This document shows, in pieces, positions 1 to 6,229 of a stretch of 8,127 nt of DNA. Under the pieces are notes generated by a model. That model was not told where the DNA came from. It was given only the letters and a program-made list of their open reading frames with translations, and ran no database searches. Made by a program: the position numbers and the translations under genes. The DNA is from Alphaproteobacteria bacterium. Lineage in GTDB: Bacteria; Pseudomonadota; Alphaproteobacteria; RS24. Location: the NCBI GenBank assembly GCA_028816945.1, contig JAPPQG010000163.1, positions 1 through 8,127 of the forward strand. Direction: 5' to 3'. Within the stretch, counting starts at the first letter, position 1; each line of letters opens with the position of its first letter.

Positions 1-92
1 GCAATGGAATTTTTATTTGCAACCCCCATAATCAAGCCGCGTTTGCCTTGTAATAGAGTGCTTTCTAGTGGTTTATCTGTGCCTGTTTCCAT
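1..92 (-). CDS. fabI: Enoyl-[acyl-carrier-protein] reductase, N-terminal fragment cut by the window edge
   Basis: FabI is the NAD(P)H-dependent reductase of the last step of each type II fatty-acid elongation cycle in the cytosol. Only 30 full codons are present, running off the left edge. Residues 14-30 read LQGKRGLIMGVANKNSI, the characteristic FabI start: a first beta strand followed by the atypical-SDR nucleotide-binding loop (GVAN..SI). A 12-residue leader (METGTDKPLEST) precedes it. The ATG at 90-92 has an AGG (101-103) eight bases upstream on the coding strand. It lies 146 bp downstream of the lipoprotein gene on the same strand, so co-transcription is possible, although the repeat array lies between them. 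The match to the family is by recognition of the motif; the rest of the gene is outside the window. Confidence 0.88.
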   Translation of the reverse strand, partial: METGTDKPLESTLLQGKRGLIMGVANKNSI

Positions 93-133
93 TTTGCTAG
101 CCTATCTTTATTTGGTCTTGGGTAGTTGCTGTC

Positions 134-257
134 TATGAACTATCGCTTATGAACTCGCTAATGCCTATGAACTCGCTAATGCCTATGAACTCGCTAATGC
201 TTTATCAATTCGTTAATGCCTTATGAACTCATTATGCCTTATGAACTTGTTAAAGCC
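134..257. repeat. 18/19-bp tandem array between the lipoprotein gene and fabI
   Basis: Six full units and one partial unit are stacked head to tail. The plus-strand consensus is TATGAACTCGCTAATGCC. Units are 134-147 (partial), 148-165, 166-183, 184-201 (these three nearly identical), 202-220, 221-238 and 239-257, the last ones more diverged. Unit 239-257 lies inside the lipoprotein gene and supplies its last residues and stop (ALTSS-stop). Read on the minus strand, the conserved units also spell GCA TTA GCG AGT TCA TAG, that is ALASS-stop. The array therefore looks like amplification of the 3' end of the gene. There are no spacers between units, so it is not a CRISPR. Confidence 0.9.
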
Positions 258-769
258 CATGACCCGTCCGTTTGGCGACAGGCTGTGCCTGTTTGCTCTT
301 GTGTTTGCCCGTCCATTGTCACGGTCTGGCGATAATCACGGCACACTGTCCCGTCTGTATTTTTATAATCACGGATTGGGGTGACTGTACCGCTTATATT
401 ATCGTTTTGGCTACTCTGCCAAGAACGGCTTGTGCCGACAGGGTCTTGTCTAATCGATGTTCTTGTCGTTTGCGCCATTTTCTGTAAATCGGCCTCGTCA
501 AGTTGGCGACCAATAGCACTGCCTGCCATTGCCCCTAAAATAGCGCCAAGCGCGATAGCCGCTTTATTGCCGCGCCCATCGCCTACTTGCGCGCCTGCAA
601 GTCCGCCAATGGCAGCACCCAATAAGGTACCCATTTTTTGCTTGCGGTTTGGATCGCCCGCACACGCAACAAGTAGCGCGCTCAAACAAATAGCAATTAG
701 CCCTGTGCGTAGATTTATAGTGCGTAGGCTTGTATTGTGTAGGTTTGTAGAATGTTTTCTATCTTTCAT
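239..769 (-). CDS. Glycine-zipper outer-membrane lipoprotein, RT0821/Lpp0805 (17 kDa surface antigen-like) family
   Basis: Predicted 176-residue lipoprotein. The start is ATG 769 rather than ATG 775: the AGGAG at 776-780 touches the latter but sits six bases from the former. A long polar n-region (residues 1-22) precedes a hydrophobic core (GLIAICLSALLVA) and a lipobox LVAC with Cys36. Position +2 is Ala, compatible with outer-membrane sorting by the Lol system. Residues about 46-90 form a glycine zipper (GTLLGAAIGGLAGAQVG, then GAILGAMAGSAIG), as in the 2TM glycine-zipper domain. The C-terminal part carries the paired-cysteine pattern CRDYRQTVTMDGQ...GTACRQTDGSW typical of this surface-antigen family. 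The role is probably envelope structural, with no enzymatic function known. The gene is divergent from pdxH and upstream of fabI. The last codons overlap a tandem repeat array and the n-region is itself built of imperfect repeats. Confidence 0.85.
   Translation of the reverse strand: MKDRKHSTNLHNTSLRTINLRTGLIAICLSALLVACAGDPNRKQKMGTLLGAAIGGLAGAQVGDGRGNKAAIALGAILGAMAGSAIGRQLDEADLQKMAQTTRTSIRQDPVGTSRSWQSSQNDNISGTVTPIRDYKNTDGTVCRDYRQTVTMDGQTQEQTGTACRQTDGSWALTSS
705..750. repeat. Three imperfect 14-17 bp repeats within the lipoprotein signal-peptide n-region
   Basis: On the plus strand the units are 705-719 (GTGCGTAGATTTATA), 720-736 (GTGCGTAGGCTTGTATT) and 737-750 (GTGTAGGTTTGTAG). They encode roughly residues 7-22 of the lipoprotein (STNLHNTSLRTINLRT), which explains the unusually long, Thr/Asn/Leu/Arg-rich n-region ahead of the hydrophobic core. 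The repeats are imperfect and differ in length, yet the frame is kept. Confidence 0.6.
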
Positions 770-775
770 GTTCAT

Positions 776-780
776 CTCCT
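776..780 (-). promoter_or_regulatory. Ribosome binding site that sets the lipoprotein start
   Basis: The minus strand reads AGGAG directly followed by ATG AAC ATG. With zero spacing to the first ATG (775) and six bases to the second (769), the second ATG is the functional start. Confidence 0.75.
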
Positions 781-832
781 ATAAGGTGGCTGTTAATCTA
801 TGGCAATATATAATATATGCTTATTTATTCTA

Positions 833-946
833 TATTTTTATTATCTTATATTCATTATCATATACTCATTATTTTATACTCATTATCTTATACCCATTAT
901 CTTATACCCATTATTTTATACCCATTATCATATACTATTTGCGCCA
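833..946. repeat. 14-bp AT-rich tandem array in the divergent lipoprotein/pdxH promoter region
   Basis: Consensus on the plus strand is TATACYCATTATYT. Units are 833-846 (diverged), 847-860, 861-874, 875-888, 889-902, 903-916 and 917-930, followed by a decayed unit from 931. The central units differ only at the two Y positions and the last bases. On the minus strand each unit reads like GGGTATAAGATAAT, so every 14 bp there is a -10-like TATAAG/GATAAT string pointing toward the lipoprotein gene. The array starts about 60 bp upstream of the lipoprotein start and ends about 30-40 bp upstream of the pdxH ATG. A 14-bp period is not a multiple of three, which argues against it being coding. Confidence 0.9.
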
Positions 947-973
947 AGTTTGAACCTTATATGGAATTACCCT

Positions 974-1591
974 ATGGATTTTACACCCTCGCCTGATTCT
1001 GCTAACCCGCCTGATTGCCCTTTTGCCCTTTTTGCTGACTGGCTGGCAATGGCAGAAAAAACAGAGCCAATTATCGCAAATGCTATGGTTTTAGCCACTG
1101 TGGATGCTGACGGACAGCCCAATGCCCGCATGATGCTGTTAAAAGGGGCAGATGTAAATGGCTTTGTGTTTTATACGAATTTTGAGAGCCAAAAAGGGCT
1201 AGAACTTGCCGCACACCCTGCTGCCGCCCTTTGTTTTCATTGGAAAAGCCTGCAAAAACAGGTGCGGGCGCGAGGCAGGGTAAGCCCCATTGATAAGGCG
1301 CAAGCCGATGCTTATTTTGCCACACGGGAACGAGGTAGCCAACTCAGCGCTTGGGCTTCGCAACAATCCCGCCCGCTTGCCGACCGCAAGGCACTTGCAA
1401 AATCAATGGCGGCATTAGAAGCAAAATATAAAGGCCAACCCATACCCCGTCCGCCTTATTGGTCGGGCTATCGGCTTGTGCCACACTCTATTGAGTTTTG
1501 GCAAGGGGGCGACGATCGCCTGCATGAGAGGCTTGCTTATCGGCGGGGGCAGGGCGATGACATGTGGGAAATAGGTTTTTTATACCCTTAA
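974..1591 (+). CDS. pdxH: Pyridoxine/pyridoxamine 5'-phosphate oxidase
   Basis: FMN-dependent oxidase converting pyridoxine or pyridoxamine 5'-phosphate to pyridoxal 5'-phosphate with O2, the last step of PLP synthesis and salvage in the cytosol. The product is 205 residues, close to the usual 200-220. Family motifs in order: ARMMLLKG (51-58) and GFVFYTNFESQKGLEL (63-78) for FMN, QVRARGRV (96-103), the FATRERGSQLSAWASQQS stretch (115-132), the SGYRLVPHSIEFWQGG segment (164-179) and RLHER (182-186). In the last motif Arg182 and His184 match the substrate-contacting Arg/His of E. coli PdxH. The reading frame is open back to 800, but that extension is only translated repeat array. ATG 974 is chosen because the family N-terminal region (AMAEKTEPIIANAMVLAT) follows at normal distance; a weak GGA lies at 963-965. 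One oddity is that the C-terminus is GFLYP where the family usually has Arg before the final L-x-P. Confidence 0.95.
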   Translation: MDFTPSPDSANPPDCPFALFADWLAMAEKTEPIIANAMVLATVDADGQPNARMMLLKGADVNGFVFYTNFESQKGLELAAHPAAALCFHWKSLQKQVRARGRVSPIDKAQADAYFATRERGSQLSAWASQQSRPLADRKALAKSMAALEAKYKGQPIPRPPYWSGYRLVPHSIEFWQGGDDRLHERLAYRRGQGDDMWEIGFLYP

Positions 1592-1623
1592 TTTTTGTTA
1601 ATTTCATGCTTTTGTCGTAAATC

Positions 1624-1632
1624 TGCTATACT
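1624..1632 (+). promoter_or_regulatory. Candidate extended -10 promoter for the cation efflux gene
   Basis: TGCTATACT fits an extended -10 box (TGnTATAAT-like). There is no good -35 at 16-18 bp, although extended -10 promoters can do without one. Initiation about 7 bp downstream would fall near 1638-1640, only a few bases before ATG 1643, giving a leaderless or nearly leaderless mRNA. Consistent with this, no Shine-Dalgarno sequence precedes that ATG. Read-through from pdxH would also transcribe the gene. Confidence 0.4.
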
Positions 1633-1642
1633 AGACGTTCCC

Positions 1643-2602
1643 ATGGCACAGGCACAGCACAATTCACAGCAAATAGATAGCAAGTCGCAAACCTTTGCGG
1701 CCCATTTTGCCACTGTCGGCCCAAAATTGCGCTTTATTACTTTGGCGGCAATAATTGTTGCTATGACATTGATTGTCATAAAGACGATTGCTTGGCGCAT
1801 GACGGGCTCAGTTGCTTTGCTTGGCTCTTTGCTTGATTCGGTGATGGATTTTATGATTTCCGTTGTCAATTTCTTTGTTGTCCGCCATGCGCTCACCCCT
1901 GCTGATTATGAACATCGCTTTGGACATGGCAAAGCAGAAGCTTTAGCAGCACTCGCACAAGGTGCTATTATTATTCTATCGGCTCTCTTTCTTATTAAAG
2001 AATCCATAGCCCTGTTTATCGCCCCGCAACTTGTCACGCATGGGCTGATTGGCATAAGCGTCATTGCCTTTTCTATTTTAGTGACGCTGGTTTTAGTCTA
2101 TGCACAAAAACGCATTGCTAAAATAACTGGCTCAATCGCTATATCTGCCGACTCTATGCATTATAAGGGTGATTTATATATGAATCTGGGCGTTATTTTT
2201 GCCCTTGTTTTATCCGTCTATGGGGGCATGCGCTTTGCTGACCCGATATTGGGTTTGATTGTGGCGGGCTTGCTATTATATAATGCTTATCGAATTATGT
2301 TAGAAGCCTCAAACCAACTTATGGATCGCGAATTGCCTGACCATGAGCGTGAAAAAATTAAAGCCATTATTTTATCACATCCACAAGTGCGTGGCCTGCA
2401 TGATTTAAGGACACGCCATGCTGGCACACAAAAATTTATTCAATGCCATGTTGAATTAGATAGACATATTGCCCTTATTCACGCCCATGATATTTCTGAT
2501 GCGATTGAGGCGCGTATTATGGAAGCCTTTCCTGAATCCGAAGTGCTTATTCATCAAGACCCAGAAGGCTATGAGGAAATTACAAAATTGGAACGCAGTT
2601 AA
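1643..2602 (+). CDS. fieF: Cation diffusion facilitator, FieF/YiiP-type Zn2+/Fe2+ efflux transporter
   Basis: Inner-membrane, proton-coupled dimeric exporter of divalent metals (zinc, iron, possibly cadmium). The product is 319 residues with six predicted membrane segments and a cytosolic C-terminal domain. Every metal site of E. coli YiiP can be placed. The transport site in TM2/TM5 is Asp65 and Asp69 (GSLLDSVMD) with His173 and Asp177 (SMHYKGD). The loop site is Asp88, His91 and His95 (DYEHRFGHGK). The cytosolic sites are His253, His269, His282, His304 and Asp306 (GLHDLRTR, CHVEL, HAHD, IHQDP). The offset to YiiP numbering is a steady 20-21. A TTG at 1595 could extend it by 16 residues, but these look unlike the family, so ATG 1643 is preferred. 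The gene lies 51 bp after pdxH and 39 bp before the acyl-CoA ligase. Metal specificity cannot be fixed from sequence. Confidence 0.93.
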   Translation: MAQAQHNSQQIDSKSQTFAAHFATVGPKLRFITLAAIIVAMTLIVIKTIAWRMTGSVALLGSLLDSVMDFMISVVNFFVVRHALTPADYEHRFGHGKAEALAALAQGAIIILSALFLIKESIALFIAPQLVTHGLIGISVIAFSILVTLVLVYAQKRIAKITGSIAISADSMHYKGDLYMNLGVIFALVLSVYGGMRFADPILGLIVAGLLLYNAYRIMLEASNQLMDRELPDHEREKIKAIILSHPQVRGLHDLRTRHAGTQKFIQCHVELDRHIALIHAHDISDAIEARIMEAFPESEVLIHQDPEGYEEITKLERS

Positions 2603-2644
2603 TGAATGAGTTATAAACATAGTTAATGAATGGAGTATAAAATG
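2597..2644 (+). repeat. 24-bp tandem duplication spanning the fieF stop and the ligase ribosome binding site
   Basis: Copies 2597-2620 and 2621-2644 share the first 12 bases exactly (AGTTAATGAATG) and 18 of 24 overall. The first copy begins with the last codon and stop of the transporter gene (AGT TAA). The second has drifted into the GGAG Shine-Dalgarno sequence and ATG of the next gene. Confidence 0.75.
2632..2635 (+). promoter_or_regulatory. Ribosome binding site that sets the acyl-CoA ligase start
   Basis: GGAG lies six bases before ATG 2642. The upstream in-frame ATG at 2630 overlaps this site and has no Shine-Dalgarno of its own, so 2642 is preferred, giving the family-typical N-terminus MLGQM. 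Confidence 0.8.
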
Positions 2645-4309
2645 TTAGGACAAATGCAAAAAACCCCCCTTTTAGTGAATGGGATTTTAGACTATGCCGC
2701 CCTATATCATGGGGAGCGGGAAATTATCTCGCGTCTGGTTGAAGGTGAGATACATAGAGAGACTTATGCACAAGCCCATTTGCGGGCGCGCAAATTATCA
2801 CAAAGCCTCTTAAAATTAGGCTTAACACAGGGTGATATTATCGCCACTTTGGCGTGGAACACACACCGCCATTTAGAATCTTGGTATGCGATTACAGGCA
2901 TTGGGGCTGTTTATCACACGCTTAATCCGCGCCTATTTGCTGAACAATTAGTCTATATTATCAATCATGCGGCGGATAAATTTATTATAACCGATTTAAC
3001 CTTTGTCCCGCTTTTAGAAGCGATTGCCGATAAATTGCCGACTGTGAAGGGCTTTATCATTATGACCGATGAAGCGCATATGCCGCAAACAAAACTAGAT
3101 CCTGTTTATTGTTTTGAAAGCCTTATTGAAGCTGAAAATGGCGATTTTGATTGGGTTGCATTAGATGAAAATGCGGCTTGCGGGATTTGTTATACCTCTG
3201 GCACAACCGGCCAACCAAAAGGCGTTGTCTATTCGCACCGCTCTAATGTTATCCATACGCTTGTTGCCAATGGCGCAGATGTGTTCGCCCTGACAAGTCG
3301 GGCGACCATATTGCCTGTTGTGCCAATGTTCCATGCCAATTCATGGGGTATTGCTTTTGCTGCTCCTATGGTGGGGGCAAAAATGGTTTTGCCTGGCCCT
3401 AAAATGGATGGGGAAAGCCTTTATGAATTATTGGATAAGGAAAAAGTGACCATGTCGGCAGCTGTGCCAACAATTTGGCTTATGCTTTTGCAACATTTAG
3501 AAGCGCATAAGCTCAGCCTGCCTCATTTGCAACGCGTCTTAATTGGCGGGGCTGCTGTGCCGCGTATGATGATTGAAAAGTTTGAAAAGGATTATAAAGT
3601 CGAAGTTGATCATGCATGGGGTATGACAGAGACTTCGCCACTTGGCACGGTTTGCACCTTAAAAGCGGGTATGGAAAATTATAGTTTTGAGGAAAAAATG
3701 CAGACAAAATTAAAACAAGGTCGCCCACCTTATCTTATATGGCTTAAAATTACCGATCCAGACGGCAAAACATTGCCACGCGATGGCAAAACATTTGGTA
3801 ATTTGAAAATTAAAGGGCCTTTTATTTTGGAAACTTATTTACGAGAGGAAAATGAAATTGTTTTAGACGAAGAAGGGTTTTTTGATACAGGCGATATAGC
3901 AACCATTGACCCAGAAGGCTATATGCAAATTACTGACCGCGCCAAAGATATTGTAAAATCGGGCGGGGAATGGATTTCCTCTATTGAGATTGAAAATATT
4001 GCTGTGGGCCATGCTGATATTGCTGAGGCGGCGATTATTGGTATCGCCCATCCTAAATGGGGCGAGCGGCCCTTATTGATTGTATTGCCGCGTGAGGGTG
4101 TGGATATAAGCACGCCAGAAAAAGTGCAAAAGGATATTTTGGCTTATTTAGAGGGGAAAATTGCCAAATGGTGGATGCCCGATGATATTGTTTTTGTCGA
4201 TTCTATGCCGCATACAGCAGCGGGGAAAATCCAAAAAACAGCTTTACGGGAGCAATTCAAAGACTATCAATGGCCGCCTGCTATTTTAGCGGATGATAAG
4301 GGGGAATAG
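2642..4309 (+). CDS. Acyl-CoA ligase (AMP-forming), medium-chain / DmdB-like
   Basis: Adenylate-forming enzyme that activates a carboxylic acid with ATP and joins it to CoA; probably cytosolic. The product is 555 residues. ANL-family motifs in order: phosphate loop [11 protein letters not shown] (184-194), HANSWG (231-236), [11 protein letters not shown] (300-310), WGMTETSP (326-333), FDTGD (414-418), [17 protein letters not shown] (430-446) as hinge and A8 region, and [11 protein letters not shown] (526-536) with the catalytic lysine Lys529. The N-terminus MLGQMQ..PLL and the whole architecture resemble DmdB, the 3-methylmercaptopropionate-CoA ligase of DMSP demethylation. His231, Trp235, Gly302 and Gly303 fall at the substrate-pocket positions I recall for Ruegeria DmdB (from memory, unchecked). 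The same family includes medium-chain fatty acid ligases, and no other DMSP gene is in the window, so the substrate is left open. It is probably co-transcribed with pdxH and fieF. Confidence 0.9.
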   Translation: MLGQMQKTPLLVNGILDYAALYHGEREIISRLVEGEIHRETYAQAHLRARKLSQSLLKLGLTQGDIIATLAWNTHRHLESWYAITGIGAVYHTLNPRLFAEQLVYIINHAADKFIITDLTFVPLLEAIADKLPTVKGFIIMTDEAHMPQTKLDPVYCFESLIEAENGDFDWVALDENAACGICYTSGTTGQPKGVVYSHRSNVIHTLVANGADVFALTSRATILPVVPMFHANSWGIAFAAPMVGAKMVLPGPKMDGESLYELLDKEKVTMSAAVPTIWLMLLQHLEAHKLSLPHLQRVLIGGAAVPRMMIEKFEKDYKVEVDHAWGMTETSPLGTVCTLKAGMENYSFEEKMQTKLKQGRPPYLIWLKITDPDGKTLPRDGKTFGNLKIKGPFILETYLREENEIVLDEEGFFDTGDIATIDPEGYMQITDRAKDIVKSGGEWISSIEIENIAVGHADIAEAAIIGIAHPKWGERPLLIVLPREGVDISTPEKVQKDILAYLEGKIAKWWMPDDIVFVDSMPHTAAGKIQKTALREQFKDYQWPPAILADDKGE

Positions 4310-4350
4310 AATAAAGAGTTAAACCGTTTGCAATTTATAATTCACAATTC

Positions 4351-4364
4351 GCACTTTGCACTTA
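4351..4364. repeat. 7-bp direct repeat in the convergent gap, covering the RTX stop codon
   Basis: GCACTTT and GCACTTA stand side by side in the 52-bp gap between the convergent ligase and RTX genes. The second copy contains the RTX stop (TAA on the minus strand, 4362-4364). No GC-rich hairpin with a T-run is visible in the gap, so no intrinsic terminator is called for either gene. Confidence 0.4.
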
Positions 4365-6083
4365 CACAATATCAAAATCACCTATCGTTAATGGTTCTAT
4401 CAAATCTTCTAGCACCATAAGGATAATATCATCTGCTGTATCTTGTGTGCCGCGGCTATCATAAATCACTGTGTCTTCGATATTGGGGTCATTTGTGGTG
4501 CTTGGTGTTTTTATATGTTCAGTTTGCCAATAAATATTGATAGAGGTTTTAAGCTCTTCTAGCGTTTTTTCATTGCCTGTTGGCGTATCAATACGGATTT
4601 TATCTTCGCCGGGCATGAAATCTGTTACAATCGCTAAACTCGAATCGGGTGTTTCTTGCAAATTAAGAACGAAAATATCATTACCCGTATTTGTCACAAC
4701 GAGTATGCTACCGCCCCGCAAAATATCTAGCCCTGTGCCACCATCTAACACATCACTACCGGCCCCGCCTTCCAGCGTATCATCCCCCCCTCGACCATAT
4801 AATCCATCAGCACCCGAGCGACCCACTAGTGTATCCCTGCCCTCTGTGCCATAACTATCTGTCCTGCCTTTAATGTTAATAGTAAAAGCAGTTTCTACAC
4901 TTCTTTGTACATTGCCTTCAAGGTCTGCATAAGTCACATGGATAAAGTCTGTAAGTATATTGCCGACTTCGCCCGTTTCCCCATTCAGCGCTTCAACAGC
5001 GGGCTTGTCATTATCTAACCTATATTCCCATGTGCCGTCTCGATTTACTTGTAGTGAGCCATATGCTGTGGGGATGGTTGTATCATCCGCTACAATCAGC
5101 ACATTATTTACAACTAATAAATATTCTCCTTGATCCTGATTGATAAGCCTAATTCTGCCTGTAGGATTGCGCGCAGGGTCATCTTCATAGGCTCTAAATG
5201 AACCAGTTATTTCAAATAAATTCTGCTCATCTGTTTTCACCCATATGGGAATATATTGATCAGCCAACTCGTCTGTCTGTATGCTATCTTGATTCGCCTC
5301 CGCCCGCATTGTTTGAGGAATATAAATCAATGGGCTTTCTGTAGAGACGGTATAAGTAATGGAGGCTGTGGTGTCCGTTTGTGTAACAGAATCGGGCTGG
5401 GCTTTTTGTGTGCCTATGCCGGTTTTGCTTGTAGAATCTGCTTCGCTTGCGGATTCATCTTTTTCAGAAGCGAACATATCCCTGTTCAGCAATGCTGTTT
5501 TGGTATAAATAATTTGCCCGCCCTGTGTATCGACGGTTGCAATCCATAAATATGTTTGTGCGGCCGCGAATCTGCCTGTGTTAATGGGTAGCACTCTATA
5601 AGCAATGTCAGAATTGAGTGACACAGGTTGCACTTTCTCTTTATTGGCATTTGTTTTCTCAGCTTTGCTTGCTTGTGCGGCAAGGGTTGCTTTGTCTATA
5701 TCTATTGCGGCTGCTGTTGCATCTTGTGCGGCAATTATTTGTTGTTGTGCCACATCATCTGCTTCGAAACTAAATTGCGTTGAAAAAACCCGGGAAAATA
5801 ATGGCTTATCTGTACCGCTTTCTAATACACGCACAAAAATATGAATATCATATAAATCTGTATTTGCGGGCGCGCTACCAGCCACAGGCGCACCTGTAAA
5901 AACAAGTTTTGCGCCCTCAAAATGGAACTGTTTAGCATCCGCCCCAGAGGCAAATAATTGCAATCTCACATCTGCCATATGCGCATATTTGAATGTCGCA
6001 ATAACAGTGCCTGATTCCATATTTTCAGGAATCGTAAATGTGATGCAATCTTTATCAATTACAGCATTTGTTATGGTTAGCAT
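4362..6083 (-). CDS. RTX-type calcium-binding secreted protein with cadherin-like and VCBS-like domains
   Basis: Predicted extracellular protein of 573 residues, exported by a type I secretion system and folded on binding Ca2+. There is no Sec signal peptide. Residues 1-105 resemble a cadherin-like fold (ITFTIPENMESGTVIATF, then LYDIHIFVRV). Residues 108-150 form an Ala/Gln/Lys-rich linker, probably helical. Residues 155-320 are not recognised. Residues about 325-405 fit a VCBS repeat (YGSLQVNRDGTWEYRLDN, PAVEALNGE, ILTDFIHVTYAD). Residues 412-458 hold about five RTX nonapeptides (GTEGRDTLV, GRSGADGLY, GRGGDDTLE, GGAGSDVLD, GGTGLDILR). Then NDIFVLN and VTDFMPGEDKIRID give the usual post-RTX module, with an acidic, hydrophobic C-terminus ending LTIGDFDIV. 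The start has a TAAGGA site six bases upstream. An adhesin or surface role is inferred, as no catalytic domain is seen. No T1SS gene lies nearby. Confidence 0.85.
   Translation of the reverse strand: MLTITNAVIDKDCITFTIPENMESGTVIATFKYAHMADVRLQLFASGADAKQFHFEGAKLVFTGAPVAGSAPANTDLYDIHIFVRVLESGTDKPLFSRVFSTQFSFEADDVAQQQIIAAQDATAAAIDIDKATLAAQASKAEKTNANKEKVQPVSLNSDIAYRVLPINTGRFAAAQTYLWIATVDTQGGQIIYTKTALLNRDMFASEKDESASEADSTSKTGIGTQKAQPDSVTQTDTTASITYTVSTESPLIYIPQTMRAEANQDSIQTDELADQYIPIWVKTDEQNLFEITGSFRAYEDDPARNPTGRIRLINQDQGEYLLVVNNVLIVADDTTIPTAYGSLQVNRDGTWEYRLDNDKPAVEALNGETGEVGNILTDFIHVTYADLEGNVQRSVETAFTINIKGRTDSYGTEGRDTLVGRSGADGLYGRGGDDTLEGGAGSDVLDGGTGLDILRGGSILVVTNTGNDIFVLNLQETPDSSLAIVTDFMPGEDKIRIDTPTGNEKTLEELKTSINIYWQTEHIKTPSTTNDPNIEDTVIYDSRGTQDTADDIILMVLEDLIEPLTIGDFDIV
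4710..4850 (-). repeat. RTX nonapeptide block within the secreted protein gene
   Basis: About five consecutive nine-residue units with the pattern G-G-x-G-x-D-x-L-x code for a Ca2+-binding beta roll (residues 412-458). The third to fifth units (GRGGDDTLE, GGAGSDVLD, GGTGLDILR) are the best matches. The first two have substitutions in the glycine pair. This is a short block compared with the large RTX adhesins. Confidence 0.85.
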
Positions 6084-6152
6084 AAAATGTCCTTACTTGT
6101 TTTAAGTTTGCGAAATAGTTCCGATCAAATTATATGTTGATGAATACCCATC

Positions 6153-6186
6153 TAGTGCAACTAAGCTTGTGGTGCAACTAAGCTTG
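6153..6186. repeat. 17-bp tandem duplication upstream of the RTX gene
   Basis: Copies 6153-6169 and 6170-6186 agree at 16 of 17 positions and share GTGCAACTAAGCTTG. Each carries the palindrome AAGCTT, and on the minus strand each carries a TTGCAC string that resembles a -35 box. They lie 70-103 bp upstream of the RTX start codon, where paired regulator sites often sit. A regulatory role is inference. Confidence 0.85.
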
Positions 6187-6199
6187 TATAACTAACCTA

Positions 6200-6215
6200 C
6201 ATATTAGATAATATG
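6200..6215. promoter_or_regulatory. Perfect 16-bp palindrome, candidate operator
   Basis: CATATTA-GA-TAATATG is an exact 7-bp inverted repeat with a 2-bp centre, located 117-132 bp upstream of the RTX start and 14 bp beyond the 17-bp duplication. The form suits a dimeric helix-turn-helix regulator, but AT-rich DNA makes short palindromes by chance fairly often. No regulator gene is encoded in this window. Confidence 0.4.
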
Positions 6216-6229
6216 GAATTAAACTGTCT

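Noticed and set aside
134..257. CRISPR array
   Set aside because: Units are contiguous, with no unique spacers and no cas genes.
381..953. Plus-strand ORF opposite the lipoprotein gene
   Set aside because: It is the complement of a gene with a clear lipobox, glycine zipper and ribosome site, and its end is again the translated repeat array.
800..973. In-frame extension of pdxH back to an ATG at 800
   Set aside because: The added 58 residues are just the translated 14-bp AT-rich array (Tyr/Ile/Leu/Pro-rich). They have no family counterpart, and a normal-length PdxH starts at 974.
1595..1642. TTG start adding 16 residues to the cation efflux protein
   Set aside because: The extra segment is Cys-rich and unlike the family, and it would place the extended -10 promoter inside the coding region.
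1588..1896. Minus-strand ORF over the start of the cation efflux gene
   Set aside because: It lies wholly antisense to a gene whose metal-binding residues are all conserved, and shows no family features of its own.
4310..4361. Bidirectional terminator between the convergent ligase and RTX genes
   Set aside because: Only weak AT-rich self-complementarity (around AATTTATAATT) is present, with no GC stem followed by T-runs on either strand.
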